From Methanomassiliicoccales archaeon (GTDB lineage: Archaea; Thermoplasmatota; Thermoplasmata; Methanomassiliicoccales; JACIVX01), in NCBI GenBank assembly GCA_028682925.1, contig JAJRAG010000020.1, forward strand, positions 1 to 14,580: 14,580 nt of DNA. The letters are read 5' to 3'. This document shows positions 5,157-13,019 of the stretch, one piece after another. The notes beneath the pieces are model-generated. The model did not search any database. It saw nothing but the letters and a program-made list of their open reading frames with translations, and had not been told where the DNA came from. A program made the position numbers and the translations under genes. Within the stretch, counting starts at the first letter, position 1, and each line of letters begins with the position of its first letter.

Positions 5157-5693
5157 ATGCTAGCGATCGCCCATCTTCTCGTGGTGATGCTGATCATCAG
5201 GCAGCTTGACCTTGACAGAAACGAAGCCATGGTCGGAATGCTCTTTGGAGTCTTCATCGACCTCGATCATTTCCTCGGAATCCCGAACTATGTCAATGCC
5301 CATGGTGTCAACGGTCTTACGAATACAGAGTCGCTGCTAAACTCGGGCATTCAGTGGAAGTCGACCCTTCACAGTCCGATCGCGATCATGATAGTCGCCC
5401 CAGCATCCATGGCTTTCAGATTCGCGGTTCCTCTGTCCTTCTGGGGGGTTCACATTTTCATGGACGCATTCCAAATCGAGTATCTCGGCGTCGCTTCGGT
5501 AGTAGAAATCGTATTCATCGCCCTGCTTTTCCTGGTTCTCATCTGGACTGAATTTCGCGTCTTCAAGACGCAACATCAATCCTCCGAGAATTCGGCCAAG
5601 GACTTTGCTTCCTGGGAGATGAAAAGGGTGACCTGGATTTTGAACAGTGTGAACCCGATCAGCAGAAACAAGACCTCGGGCAGTCCTGCCTAG
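5157..5693 (+). CDS. DUF457/YdjM-like membrane protein (predicted metal-dependent hydrolase)
   Basis: The 178-residue product has four or so hydrophobic segments and conserved polar residues near membrane faces. These are H6 near the N-terminus, D35-x-D37-H38 in GVFIDLDHFLG, H72 in STLHSPIA, and H99 with D103 in WGVHIFMDAF. This pattern of histidines and aspartates matches the YdjM/DUF457 family, called membrane-bound metal-dependent hydrolases, whose substrate is not established. The C-terminal ~45 residues are polar. The start at 5157 is chosen because GGAG lies nine bases upstream; a TTG five codons earlier is also open. The gene converges on the dehydrogenase gene, the two stop codons overlapping in the four-base CTAG at 5690-5693. 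The assignment to family is moderate and the function unknown. Confidence 0.65.
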   Translation: MLAIAHLLVVMLIIRQLDLDRNEAMVGMLFGVFIDLDHFLGIPNYVNAHGVNGLTNTESLLNSGIQWKSTLHSPIAIMIVAPASMAFRFAVPLSFWGVHIFMDAFQIEYLGVASVVEIVFIALLFLVLIWTEFRVFKTQHQSSENSAKDFASWEMKRVTWILNSVNPISRNKTSGSPA

Positions 5694-6688
5694 ACCTCAT
5701 CGAGAAGCTTGATCAATGCTTCGGTGTATTCTGTCGTTCTATACTCACCACCAACATCCATTGTCTTGATTTCCCTCTCGAGGCCAAGGCGGATCGCCCT
5801 CTCGATTCTTGCCGCCTGTCCTTTTTCTCCGAGATATTGCAGCATCATCGCGGACGACAGCATGGTCGCGATGGGATTTGCGATATCTTTGCCAGCAATG
5901 TCCGGAGCAGAACCGTGGGAAGGCTCAAAGATCGCATATTTGTCACCGACATTTCCAGAGGGGCCGAACCCCAGACCGCCGACGAGTGCTGCAGCCTCAT
6001 CCGAGATTATGTCCCCGTAGAGATTCAATGTAACGACGCAATCGAAGTCTTTCGGCTTCAGAATAAGGGCTGCGGCAGCCGCATCGACCAGCATTTCCTT
6101 GACTTCTAGTCCCTGTCCCTCGACCTCCTCGAAGAAAATCCTTCTGAACAGGCCATCGGACTTCCGCAACGCATTCGCCTTATGCACACAGGTTATTCGC
6201 TTCCTCCCTTCGCTCTTACAGAGATCGACAGCGCGTCTCACAATCCTTCTGCTTGCCCCCTCGCTCACTCTACGTTCGAGCGTGACCCCTTCGCTGTCCT
6301 CGTGTTCCACGCCCGTGTACATCCCCTCGGTGTTCTCCCTCACGATCACCATGTCCAGATCCACCAATCCTATCGATGAATGAAGGCGCTTTACCGGACG
6401 CAAGTTCGCATATAAGTCGAAGTGCTTTCTAAGATAGAGTATGCAGGATCTCTGCTTCTGGTCTAGAGGGGTGGTCACGGCTCCGAATAGGCAGGCGTCG
6501 CTTCGTTCAAGTGCCTCCATTGTCGCCTTAGGTATGAAATGGCCTGTCCTCTTTGAACACTCGAAACCCATTTGTGCCTCGGTGAACTCCAAGCTGACGT
6601 CCAGATTTTCAAGTATCCTGACAGCAGCTGACACAACCTCAGGACCAATACCATCTCCGCCAATAAGAACAACCTTCTTCAACGTCAC
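5690..6688 (-). CDS. NAD-type beta-decarboxylating dehydrogenase (isocitrate/homoisocitrate/3-isopropylmalate family)
   Basis: The 332-residue soluble enzyme oxidises and decarboxylates a 2-hydroxy-3-carboxy acid. Visible family motifs are GGDGIGPE at 10-17, substrate arginines R87, R97 and R117 (YLRKHFDLYANLRP, then VREN), ENTEGMY at 118-124, K170 in VHKANALRKSDG, metal-binding D202, D226 and D230, and FEPSHGSAPDIAGK at 254-267. The D263-I264 pair is the NAD-preferring form of the coenzyme site. Isocitrate enzymes usually have a serine and asparagine before LR; here that stretch is SCILYLR, closer to the homoisocitrate type with its tyrosine, so the substrate is open. The frame starts with GTG overlapping the stop of the synthase gene. 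GGTG five bases before a TTG at 6682 suggests that the latter may be the true start. It is translationally coupled to deoxyhypusine synthase. Confidence 0.88.
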   Translation of the reverse strand: MTLKKVVLIGGDGIGPEVVSAAVRILENLDVSLEFTEAQMGFECSKRTGHFIPKATMEALERSDACLFGAVTTPLDQKQRSCILYLRKHFDLYANLRPVKRLHSSIGLVDLDMVIVRENTEGMYTGVEHEDSEGVTLERRVSEGASRRIVRRAVDLCKSEGRKRITCVHKANALRKSDGLFRRIFFEEVEGQGLEVKEMLVDAAAAALILKPKDFDCVVTLNLYGDIISDEAAALVGGLGFGPSGNVGDKYAIFEPSHGSAPDIAGKDIANPIATMLSSAMMLQYLGEKGQAARIERAIRLGLEREIKTMDVGGEYRTTEYTEALIKLLDEV

Positions 6689-7623
6689 ACCTTCAAGCGT
6701 TCCAGCAAGCTAGCGACAATAATGGGCAGAGTCAGTGTAGCGTCCCCTTCTACGGTTATCTGGTTGGCGGAGGCTTTTACCTTTCCCCACGACACCGCCT
6801 CTCGAACCCTCGCACCGGAGAGACTGCCATCATACTCCTCCGCGGTCGTCAGATAGACCGCGTGATCCAGACCATTGCGGAATTGGTTCCACCAGATGAC
6901 ATGGTGCTTCGATATTCCACCGCCGATGACGATCGCCCCAGTCTCACTGGCCTCAAAGACGATATCGGAAAGGTCTTGCTCGTCCTTGAAAAGGTCGATC
7001 CTGAGATCTCTGTGCGTCTGCCAGTACATCCATAATTGGCTTCCGAAGGACCCGTCCGTGATTCCCGGGACGAACACGGGGACTTCGTTCTCATGGCACC
7101 AATATAGCAATGAATTCTCATCTTCCATCCTTGATCCGATTTCGTCGATGAGATCTTTGGTAGATATCGAGTTCTTGCCTGTTAGTATCTCTTCGAACAT
7201 CGGAGCGAGTCTCTTCTCTAGAATCAGGCCGTAGCTCTCATCCGGAACCAGGACGTTCCCAAGTCGGCTGATGTTGTTCTTTCTAAGTCCTGCATCATCC
7301 ATGAAGAAGTCTCCATGGTAGTAGTCCTTCCAGGAGCGGGCAAGATCGTGATCAAGAGTTCCACAGGTCGTGATCACTACATCCACGAGTCTCTTCTTGA
7401 CAAGTTCGACGAGGACCCCTCTGGTCCCGGTTGCCATGATACACGCGGGGAATGAGAGAAAGACAGTACAGGTCTTGTTCCTGACCATCCCTTCGATGAT
7501 ATCTACGGCGTCAGCGATTTTCCTCCCGGTGAAACCTCCTGATTCTTTCATCTGTCTCATTAATGAATCCACGGTCATCGATGTCCCTACCTCGAGGTCC
7601 TTGACAACCCTTCTATTTGCCAT
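6685..7623 (-). CDS. dys: Deoxyhypusine synthase
   Basis: The 312-residue product transfers an aminobutyl group from spermidine, using NAD, to a lysine of the archaeal translation factor aIF5A, the first step of hypusine formation. The family active-site segment is intact: GGGISKHHVIWWNQFRNG contains K239, which corresponds to the lysine that forms the covalent intermediate in the human enzyme, and AEEYDGSLSGARVREAVSWG at 261-280 follows. Upstream, LSFPACIMATGTRGVL replaces the more usual threonine or serine-rich NAD-site segment, and CGTLDHDLAR at 87-96 is present. Length is within the family range. The ATG at 7623 has only a weak GAGATGAG upstream. The downstream dehydrogenase overlaps its stop, so the two form an operon; I know of no direct metabolic link between them. 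Confidence 0.93.
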   Translation of the reverse strand: MANRRVVKDLEVGTSMTVDSLMRQMKESGGFTGRKIADAVDIIEGMVRNKTCTVFLSFPACIMATGTRGVLVELVKKRLVDVVITTCGTLDHDLARSWKDYYHGDFFMDDAGLRKNNISRLGNVLVPDESYGLILEKRLAPMFEEILTGKNSISTKDLIDEIGSRMEDENSLLYWCHENEVPVFVPGITDGSFGSQLWMYWQTHRDLRIDLFKDEQDLSDIVFEASETGAIVIGGGISKHHVIWWNQFRNGLDHAVYLTTAEEYDGSLSGARVREAVSWGKVKASANQITVEGDATLTLPIIVASLLERLKV

Positions 7624-8011
7624 ATGCTCATCTCTTGCTCAACGATTTCGACAGAGTCCAAACAGTTGCGCATAGAAAAACATTCGGATGGACCAATCGC
7701 TTTGGGGGAGAGAGTGGGTCTGCAAAGGCTGACGATATGAATCCTCCCGCACTCACACGGTCAATATCACATCAGAATGTCGTTCATCACCAGAAAAGTT
7801 GGTCAGTTAAGGATTAGTCAAGAAGAAGGTAACAAATCCACGATCTATCTCCCAAGAACGATTGCATTTCCATCAAGTGTTCAAGTTCCAGTCATAAACC
7901 TACACACAACGGGGTCTCGATGCTTCGTCTGCATTGCTTTCTTTCATTGTCCAGCCTCAACTCTATAGAAAGACCTAAGTAGGGTCATCATTTACAGAAA
8001 TTGAGATCCCC
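7624..8011. other. Divergent intergenic region, no supported gene
   Basis: The 388 bases between the divergently transcribed synthase and cation transporter genes hold no convincing coding frame. A 63-codon frame at 7777-7968 has an N-terminal phrase (VGQLRISQEEGNKS) faintly like an AbrB-type swapped hairpin, but it has no ribosome site and loses protein character in its second half. A weak TATA-like CTCTATAG near 7961-7968 could serve the cation transporter. I see no repeats or terminators. Confidence 0.45.
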
Positions 8012-8926
8012 TTGAAAAAAGTAAAGGCCGCAAAGTTGTCAATTGCGAGCAACTCATGCCTCGTAGCGATGAAGCTGGTAGCAGGCCTCATGATGTTCTC
8101 CGTTAGTGTGCTTTCGGAGGCCGTCCACTCGATGATGGACCTCATAGCGGCGATCGTGGCCAACTACTCCGTAGGCAAGGCCGTTCAGCCTCCAGACCAA
8201 GAGCACGCGTACGGTCACGGGAAGTACGAGAACGTGGCAGGTGTGGTAGAGGCTTTGCTTATCATCTTTGCCGCGGCGATCATAATATTCGAGTCCATCA
8301 TTAAGATCGCCTCAGGCTCCGAGGTCGGATTCCTTATGGTAGGAATAGTCATCATGGGAGTATCTACGGTTGTCAATTTCTTCGTTTCCAGATACCTTTC
8401 CAAGATCGCGGAGGAGGAGGACTCGATCGCTCTCGAGGCCGACTCGATGCATCTGAAGACCGACGTGATGACATCGCTCGGGGTCTTCGTCGGTCTCGTC
8501 GTGATAAACCTCACTGGCCTGAAGATCCTAGACCCTCTGATTGCACTGGTCGTCGCTGCACTGATTCTGAAAGCAGCATACAATCTGACAAAGGAATCAA
8601 GCAAGGGGTTGGTCGACGAGAAGCTGCCTTCCGAGGAAGAAATGGTCGTCAAGAAAGTCTTGCTGGAGCATTTGCCAGAGTTCGTCGCTTATCACAAGCT
8701 TCGGACGAGAAAGGGAGGGGACCAGAGGTTTATCGATCTTCACCTTGTAATGAAGGCTGACACCAGCGTCGAAGACTCTCACAAGGTCGCCGATCATCTG
8801 GAACGCGAGATCAAGAAGAGACTACCTCATGCGAGCGTTCTCATTCACGTTGAGCCTTGCGACCCAAGCAAGTGTCCCATCAACGAACAGAACATAATAA
8901 TCGACATAGAGGACATGAAGAACTGA
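8012..8926 (+). CDS. Cation diffusion facilitator (divalent metal exporter)
   Basis: The 304-residue inner-membrane protein exchanges divalent metal for protons. Six helices span about residues 12-200, followed by a cytosolic domain at about 205-300. The transport site shows H39-SMM-D43 in helix 2 and H147-LKT-D151 in helix 5. This HxxxD/HxxxD arrangement is typical of zinc-type members, whereas the E. coli YiiP protein has aspartate at the first position. The family GHGKYE motif is at 68-73. The C-terminal domain has the usual alternating strands and ends with a cysteine-containing HVEPCDPSKCP that might bind metal. The start is TTG, with GAGAT nine bases upstream; a weak TATA lies near 7965. 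Zinc export is the best guess, with iron, cadmium or manganese not excluded. Confidence 0.9.
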   Translation: MKKVKAAKLSIASNSCLVAMKLVAGLMMFSVSVLSEAVHSMMDLIAAIVANYSVGKAVQPPDQEHAYGHGKYENVAGVVEALLIIFAAAIIIFESIIKIASGSEVGFLMVGIVIMGVSTVVNFFVSRYLSKIAEEEDSIALEADSMHLKTDVMTSLGVFVGLVVINLTGLKILDPLIALVVAALILKAAYNLTKESSKGLVDEKLPSEEEMVVKKVLLEHLPEFVAYHKLRTRKGGDQRFIDLHLVMKADTSVEDSHKVADHLEREIKKRLPHASVLIHVEPCDPSKCPINEQNIIIDIEDMKN

Positions 8927-8972
8927 CAACTCTATCCAGATTCGATCGAGTTGCATAACGAAACCGGCTTGA

Positions 8973-9000
8973 ATTCTAGCATTCTAGATATATATCGGTT
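8973..9000 (+). promoter_or_regulatory. Strong TATA promoter for the MFS gene with tandem heptamer upstream
   Basis: The box TAGATATATATC (about 8985-8996) lies 26-27 bases before the TTG at 9018, implying a leaderless transcript. Immediately upstream the heptamer ATTCTAG occurs twice in tandem with an 8-base period (8973-8979 and 8981-8987), overlapping the factor-B recognition position. Short arms AACCG (8962-8966) and CGGTT (8996-9000) also bracket the box but are too short to weigh much. Confidence 0.55.
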
Positions 9001-9017
9001 AGTGCTTTCTGGGCTCG

Positions 9018-10178
9018 TTGCTTGACGCTAGGCGATTGGCCGTTTATCTGGGAGCGTTCATAGGACCCTTGTCCGGAAACGCGGTTCTTGCGCTCGTCCC
9101 GACACTGAAAGGCGAGTTCAACAGTACGGCTCCAGAGGTTTTGGTATCGATTTCGTTCTTCATGATACCCTTTGCCTTCTTCACTCTGTTCTCTGGGACC
9201 ATTTCTGACTTGTACGACCGTAAGAAGACCGTAGTGGCCGGATTCGCCATCTACGCATTCGGGAGTCTGCTGTGTGCTTCTAGCACTGATCTCAACACAT
9301 TTCTTCTGTCGAGAACCGTTCAAGGATTGGGATATGGTTTTGTCAATCCCGTTCTTGTTGCGATTCTCGGAGACATAGTGCCCCACGAACACCGGGGGAA
9401 GGCGATGGGCTACCTTGGAGCCGCCACGACCACCGGTATCGCCCTGGGACCCTTTGTCGCTGGATTCATAGCGATCATTGATTGGCGTCTGGTGTTCGTC
9501 ATGATCGCGACTCTCACATTGCTGATAGGAGCGTTCTTCTCGCTGACTTTCAAGGGGGTAGTTTTCGAGAAAGTTGACGCGAAATCCGCTTCTCTCCTCA
9601 GGACCCTTGGTGGGGCGGCGAAACACAAGAGCGTTGCTTTGCTTTCACTCGCTGGCTTCTTGACATTCATGTGCTACGTCGCCACGCTTTCCTTCATATC
9701 AGACACACTCTCAATTTCTCCTCTATCCTTGTCAGAGAGCGATATCGGCATAGTCATGGCGACAACGGGAGTCGCCGGGATTGTGGCCGCGCCAATCGGA
9801 GGAAAGATGGTAGATCGTATCGGCAGGTTTGCAACGGCCGCTCTTGGATTCACTATTATGATTCTGGCGTTTGCTCTTCTATCCCTTTCGTCGTCCGTCG
9901 GCCATCATACCGGTTCGCTGGCCGTCTTGGGAGTGGGGACGGCGATAACATGGTCAGCACTCTTGACCCTCACGGTTGAGGTCCTTCCAAAGAAGCGGGG
10001 AACAACCTCGTCGCTTTTCAACGGGGCGCGGTTCTTTGGATATGCGCTCGCTCCGCTCGTCTTTGCCCCGATGTATGCATCCTTGGGAATTCGCTCGATT
10101 TATTATTCGAGCATTATTCTGGCCACTGGCGCTTTGATTGTGACGCGGCTCGTGAAGTCGAATCATCGTGGACCTTGA
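9018..10178 (+). CDS. Major facilitator superfamily exporter (DHA1-like)
   Basis: The 386-residue product has the twelve-helix pattern of the major facilitator superfamily, with the loop 2-3 signature SGTISDLYDRKKTV at 59-72 and its second-half counterpart GGKMVDRIGRF near 260-270. The first half keeps the LSRTVQGLGYG and GAATTTGIALGPFVAG segments of proton-driven drug exporters (helices 4-5), so proton-coupled efflux of small molecules is likely; the substrate cannot be read. No ribosome site precedes the TTG at 9018 and no other in-frame ATG, GTG or TTG lies just upstream. A strong TATA box at the leaderless distance supports this start, an unusual leaderless UUG. The gene overlaps the end of the converging kinase-like gene by 16 bases. 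Confidence 0.88.
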   Translation: MLDARRLAVYLGAFIGPLSGNAVLALVPTLKGEFNSTAPEVLVSISFFMIPFAFFTLFSGTISDLYDRKKTVVAGFAIYAFGSLLCASSTDLNTFLLSRTVQGLGYGFVNPVLVAILGDIVPHEHRGKAMGYLGAATTTGIALGPFVAGFIAIIDWRLVFVMIATLTLLIGAFFSLTFKGVVFEKVDAKSASLLRTLGGAAKHKSVALLSLAGFLTFMCYVATLSFISDTLSISPLSLSESDIGIVMATTGVAGIVAAPIGGKMVDRIGRFATAALGFTIMILAFALLSLSSSVGHHTGSLAVLGVGTAITWSALLTLTVEVLPKKRGTTSSLFNGARFFGYALAPLVFAPMYASLGIRSIYYSSIILATGALIVTRLVKSNHRGP

Positions 10179-10756
10179 GACTTGGAGTCCCAGTAAGCGA
10201 GTATCTGATGAAGCTGGATGCGCGAGTCGGCATCTGAGAATGAGTTGTCTGTGATCTTCCATGATCCGTCTGCAAGGGAAAGCACCTTCTTTCGAGTCTT
10301 GATGAGATGCGGGATATCTTCAAACATCTCCTTCTCCTCCATCCTCGCCGATATTCGCTCGAAGGCGACACCCGGATCGATGTCAACGAGGAGCAATCTG
10401 TCTGGCACCGGAAGAAGCCTGACGAAAAAGCCATAGCCTATCTTTGCCAGTCTTCCTGGAAGGTACGCGGTCGCCATGAGGTACCGCACGAAGACAACGT
10501 TGTCGTATTCACTAGAGTGTTTCTTCATATGGCGAAGCGAGCCGAAGACATCTACAATGAAGAATGTTCCTGCCAGGGCCTGCATGACGATTCCAGAGCC
10601 CTGCAACAATCTTCTCGTCAACCTTCCCATGAGTCTCGAGGAGGGATGCACATAGATCATCGTCTTCTCTCCCCGTTCTTCGTAGTAGGCTCTTATCCAG
10701 TTCGCATGGGTCGTTTTCCCGGATCCATCAATCCCATCGACTGCTAGCCATCGCAT
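10163..10756 (-). CDS. Thymidylate-kinase-like P-loop kinase with altered DRY motif
   Basis: The 197-residue soluble protein has the thymidylate kinase fold. The P-loop is GIDGSGKTT at 8-16. A lid-like helix with the family pattern of arginines follows at about 130-155 (FERISARMEEKEMF, then IKTRKKVLSLA). The usual DRY motif that binds the nucleotide monophosphate is replaced by V90-R91-Y92 (FVRYLMATAYLPG), so the aspartate is missing. The middle also carries an unusually hydrophobic segment (FFIVDVFGSLRHM, 65-77). It may be a divergent thymidylate kinase or act on another monophosphate. It begins three bases after the stop of the polyprenol-kinase-like gene and is probably cotranscribed. Nucleotide kinase activity is likely but the substrate is uncertain. 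Confidence 0.72.
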   Translation of the reverse strand: MRWLAVDGIDGSGKTTHANWIRAYYEERGEKTMIYVHPSSRLMGRLTRRLLQGSGIVMQALAGTFFIVDVFGSLRHMKKHSSEYDNVVFVRYLMATAYLPGRLAKIGYGFFVRLLPVPDRLLLVDIDPGVAFERISARMEEKEMFEDIPHLIKTRKKVLSLADGSWKITDNSFSDADSRIQLHQILAYWDSKSQGPR

Positions 10757-10759
10757 ACG

Positions 10760-11464
10760 TCACAACCCCGCGAGGACCAGCATTCCAGCAGTCAAGAGCG
10801 GGATGACCAGGTTGTCGTACTCTCCCGGAGTCAGCAGTTCCACTATTGCCACGAATCCACCCGTGAGGACCGCTGTTCCGAACGCGGAGGCGGGGTCGAG
10901 CAGAAAAGTCCCAAATACCCCTTGGTACGCAAGGTATTGGTAGAACATGAGGACCGCGATCGTGGCAATGAAGGTCGCCGCGAGCACAGTTGCCGTCCCT
11001 TCCAGCGTTTTGTTTCTCAGAATCTTCCTCTTTCCGAACCTTTTCCCCACAAGACCTCCCAATCCATCCCCATACGACATCGCCACTATGGCTATCGACG
11101 CGATCATCCTTTGATCGAAAAGAAAGAAAGCCAGTAACGTCCATGATATCGCATAATACACTAATCCGAACCCATGACTCTCCCCGGTCGTCTCTCCAAG
11201 GAACGATGTTCGCAGTCGGCGAATCGGCGAGATTGGAGAAACCAGAAGAAGCAGAGGAATGAAGGGCGCGGCAGCAAGAAATGCCATCACATAAGGCGAA
11301 TCGAACATCCACCAGAACAGGACGATGTTGCCGATCAAGATGTGGAGGACCTTGCGATGGATTTCGCCCGTCGTTCTGCTCTTGATCAATCTCGAAAATA
11401 GGACAACCAGGACCACATAACCATAGACCGAGATGAGCCCGGTCAGATCCCCACTACTCATCAT
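10760..11464 (-). CDS. CTP-dependent polyprenol/dolichol/phytol-kinase-like membrane enzyme
   Basis: The product from the ATG at 11464 has 234 residues and seven or so hydrophobic segments. The family fingerprint is present: RKVLHILIG at 37-45, and SYGDGLGGLVGKRFGKRK at 130-147 followed by NKTLEGTATV. These are the CTP-binding motifs of dolichol kinase, phytol kinase (VTE5) and related integral membrane lipid kinases, which phosphorylate a prenyl alcohol with CTP. In an archaeon it may salvage or activate isoprenoid alcohols for lipid or glycan carriers. The frame is open to a TTG at 11524, but a TATA box at 11488-11493 (minus strand) lies about 26 bases before the 11464 ATG and inside the longer version, so I use the shorter, leaderless start. 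It precedes the thymidylate-kinase-like gene by three bases. Confidence 0.78.
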   Translation of the reverse strand: MMSSGDLTGLISVYGYVVLVVLFSRLIKSRTTGEIHRKVLHILIGNIVLFWWMFDSPYVMAFLAAAPFIPLLLLVSPISPIRRLRTSFLGETTGESHGFGLVYYAISWTLLAFFLFDQRMIASIAIVAMSYGDGLGGLVGKRFGKRKILRNKTLEGTATVLAATFIATIAVLMFYQYLAYQGVFGTFLLDPASAFGTAVLTGGFVAIVELLTPGEYDNLVIPLLTAGMLVLAGL

Positions 11465-11485
11465 TTTGGAAAGGTCAGAGTCGTA

Positions 11486-11496
11486 CGAATATACAT
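11486..11496 (-). promoter_or_regulatory. Leaderless TATA promoter of the polyprenol-kinase-like gene
   Basis: On the minus strand, TGTATATTCG ends about 23 bases before the ATG at 11464, with the box centred about 26 bases before it. No ribosome site precedes that ATG, which fits leaderless initiation. The box is preceded by the purine-rich GCGAAATCAA, plausible as a factor-B element. Confidence 0.55.
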
Positions 11497-11585
11497 TGAT
11501 TTCGCACCTGGCCATTCGATGCAATCGTCACAGATACTTCTCTAGTTCCGCCTCCGCAACAAGAGATCTCAGCGTGGAAGCACGT

Positions 11586-12968
11586 TCAGTGAATCGCTCC
11601 GACCGCGAATACCGACACCACTGCCAAAGCCACGGAGACCGCCGATACGAGCAGTGGAGCTCTGGATCTTGAGAATACTTCTCTTGACAACGCTCTGGAT
11701 ATGATCAGCTTGTTCAGTGAGCTTATCATACATGCGATCATTATCGTTTCCGCCGCAACCCACGGATCGACTTGCCCAGCGACAGTCAGTGTTGAGACGG
11801 AAGCCACCACCGCAGCCGACGAAATGAATCCACCTAAGGCCGTAACGTAGACCGCCTCGACTCCAATGTACTGTCGAACCAGGATTGTCACCGCTGAAAC
11901 GATCACGAACATCGCCCCAAACTTAAGGGCGGGGGCGATTGCAAATGGCGATGCCACCTTCATTGGCTCCTTGCCGGTCTCGTCCACCTTCATCAGGAAT
12001 CCAACTCCCATGCCAATCGCACTCACGGCCAGGAGCGGCAGCGCGACGACGCTGGCGGTTGAAAGACTCTGGTCGGCGAACATGCAGACCACAAGGTTCC
12101 TGATGAACATGGTCGCGTTTGCCAGGACTATCCCTGAGGCGGCTGCTTTGACAACTTCTTTCTTCTCATTCGCCAGGTTGCAGATTGATGCCGTGGCAGC
12201 CTCTGAGTTCACAAGTCCGCCGAGCAAACCAGAGAATCTCAACCCACGAGATGGTCCTTTCCATCGAACAACAAGGAATGAGACAAAGGAGATAGACGAA
12301 ACGAATATGACGATGAGAACTGTCGTGCTGAGGTCCAGTGCGCCTCCCCTTCCGAAGACGGCCAAAGGTCCAGACAAGTGAAGCTCCAGAGCTAGCGGGT
12401 ACAGGATGAATCCGATCGTGATGAACTCCAGCGCGCCAATGATCTCTCTCTCCGTTAGAAGTTGTGCGAATCTGTGCAAATGCTTCTTCGATATCAGAAG
12501 GAACGTTGTGGCTACACTTAGGACGACCGCTTCCAAAACGTGGTCGTATCCTACTAAGACGCCGGCCAGGTACGTCACAACGAATGCAAGCGGGGTCGTG
12601 AAACCAGGCACCTTCATCTCATACTGCATATAGAGCAGCCCGACCGCGAAGATCGAGATTATGACCATTCCGGCTATGACCAACATGTCGAAGGCGGGAT
12701 CGAGACTCGCCAGGTATGAGATTATGAATCCGCTGACCGAGACGAGAGGGAAAGTCCTGATTCCCGCAAGCACGATGTGTTCATCTCTATGGTGCTCTCG
12801 CTCGAGCCCGACTAACGCACCGACCGCGATGGCTATGAGCAGGTCGTAAATGAAGGTGATTTCGTTCGCCAACGCAGGGAGTATGCGAGCCAATCGCAGA
12901 TAATCTTTGTTTATCGGAAGAAAATCAATCCCAGTCTGTGATTCGGCTCCAAAGCCTCGGTAAAACAT
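11586..12968 (-). CDS. MgtC/SapB domain plus DUF4010 membrane protein
   Basis: The frame encodes up to 460 residues with about twelve hydrophobic segments. Residues 38 to ~165 match the MgtC/SapB domain, with the signature GALVGLEREHHRD at 50-62 followed by AGIRTFPLVSVSG. The rest, about 190-440, matches DUF4010, with the conserved GLLGGLVNSEAATAS and GGFISSAAVVASVSTL segments. MgtC-type proteins are linked to magnesium limitation and membrane potential in bacteria, but the activity of this architecture is unknown. The ATG at 12968 lies inside a TATA-like sequence. MgtC proteins normally begin just before the first helix, so the true start may be a TTG at 12893 or 12872. The gene diverges from the membrane pyrophosphatase across 51 bases. 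Confidence 0.85.
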   Translation of the reverse strand: MFYRGFGAESQTGIDFLPINKDYLRLARILPALANEITFIYDLLIAIAVGALVGLEREHHRDEHIVLAGIRTFPLVSVSGFIISYLASLDPAFDMLVIAGMVIISIFAVGLLYMQYEMKVPGFTTPLAFVVTYLAGVLVGYDHVLEAVVLSVATTFLLISKKHLHRFAQLLTEREIIGALEFITIGFILYPLALELHLSGPLAVFGRGGALDLSTTVLIVIFVSSISFVSFLVVRWKGPSRGLRFSGLLGGLVNSEAATASICNLANEKKEVVKAAASGIVLANATMFIRNLVVCMFADQSLSTASVVALPLLAVSAIGMGVGFLMKVDETGKEPMKVASPFAIAPALKFGAMFVIVSAVTILVRQYIGVEAVYVTALGGFISSAAVVASVSTLTVAGQVDPWVAAETIMIACMISSLNKLIISRALSREVFSRSRAPLLVSAVSVALAVVSVFAVGAIH

Positions 12969-13013
12969 TTATATAGACATTATAATTACGCCCCAAATTC
13001 GAAGCAGGGAGGT
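12967..13013. promoter_or_regulatory. Divergent promoter region between the MgtC/DUF4010 gene and the pyrophosphatase gene
   Basis: Two TATA-like boxes, TTTATATAG (12968-12976) and TTATAATTA (12980-12988), lie in the 51-base gap and its edge, both usable in either direction. For the plus strand either box gives a short leader ending in GGAGGT (13008-13013), six bases before the ATG at 13020. For the minus strand both would start transcription downstream of the nominal ATG at 12968. Competition between the two directions is likely. Confidence 0.5.
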
Positions 13014-13019
13014 TCGTTC

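Noticed and set aside
5690..5693. Overlapping stop codons of two convergent genes in one CTAG.
   Set aside because: It is a neat but ordinary consequence of compact convergent genes; no functional reading is needed.
7777..7968. A 63-codon plus-strand frame with a faint AbrB-like N-terminus.
   Set aside because: It has no ribosome site or well-placed TATA box, its second half is cysteine- and phenylalanine-rich like chance sequence, and the AbrB likeness covers only about 25 residues.
8927..8953. Inverted repeat CAACTC/GAGTTG directly after the cation transporter stop codon.
   Set aside because: The stem is only six bases with a 15-base loop and no T-tract, so a terminator cannot be supported.
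8976..9626. A 216-codon minus-strand frame opposite the MFS gene.
   Set aside because: It is rich in R, S, G, E and Q, as expected for the complement of a membrane protein gene, and lacks a start signal.
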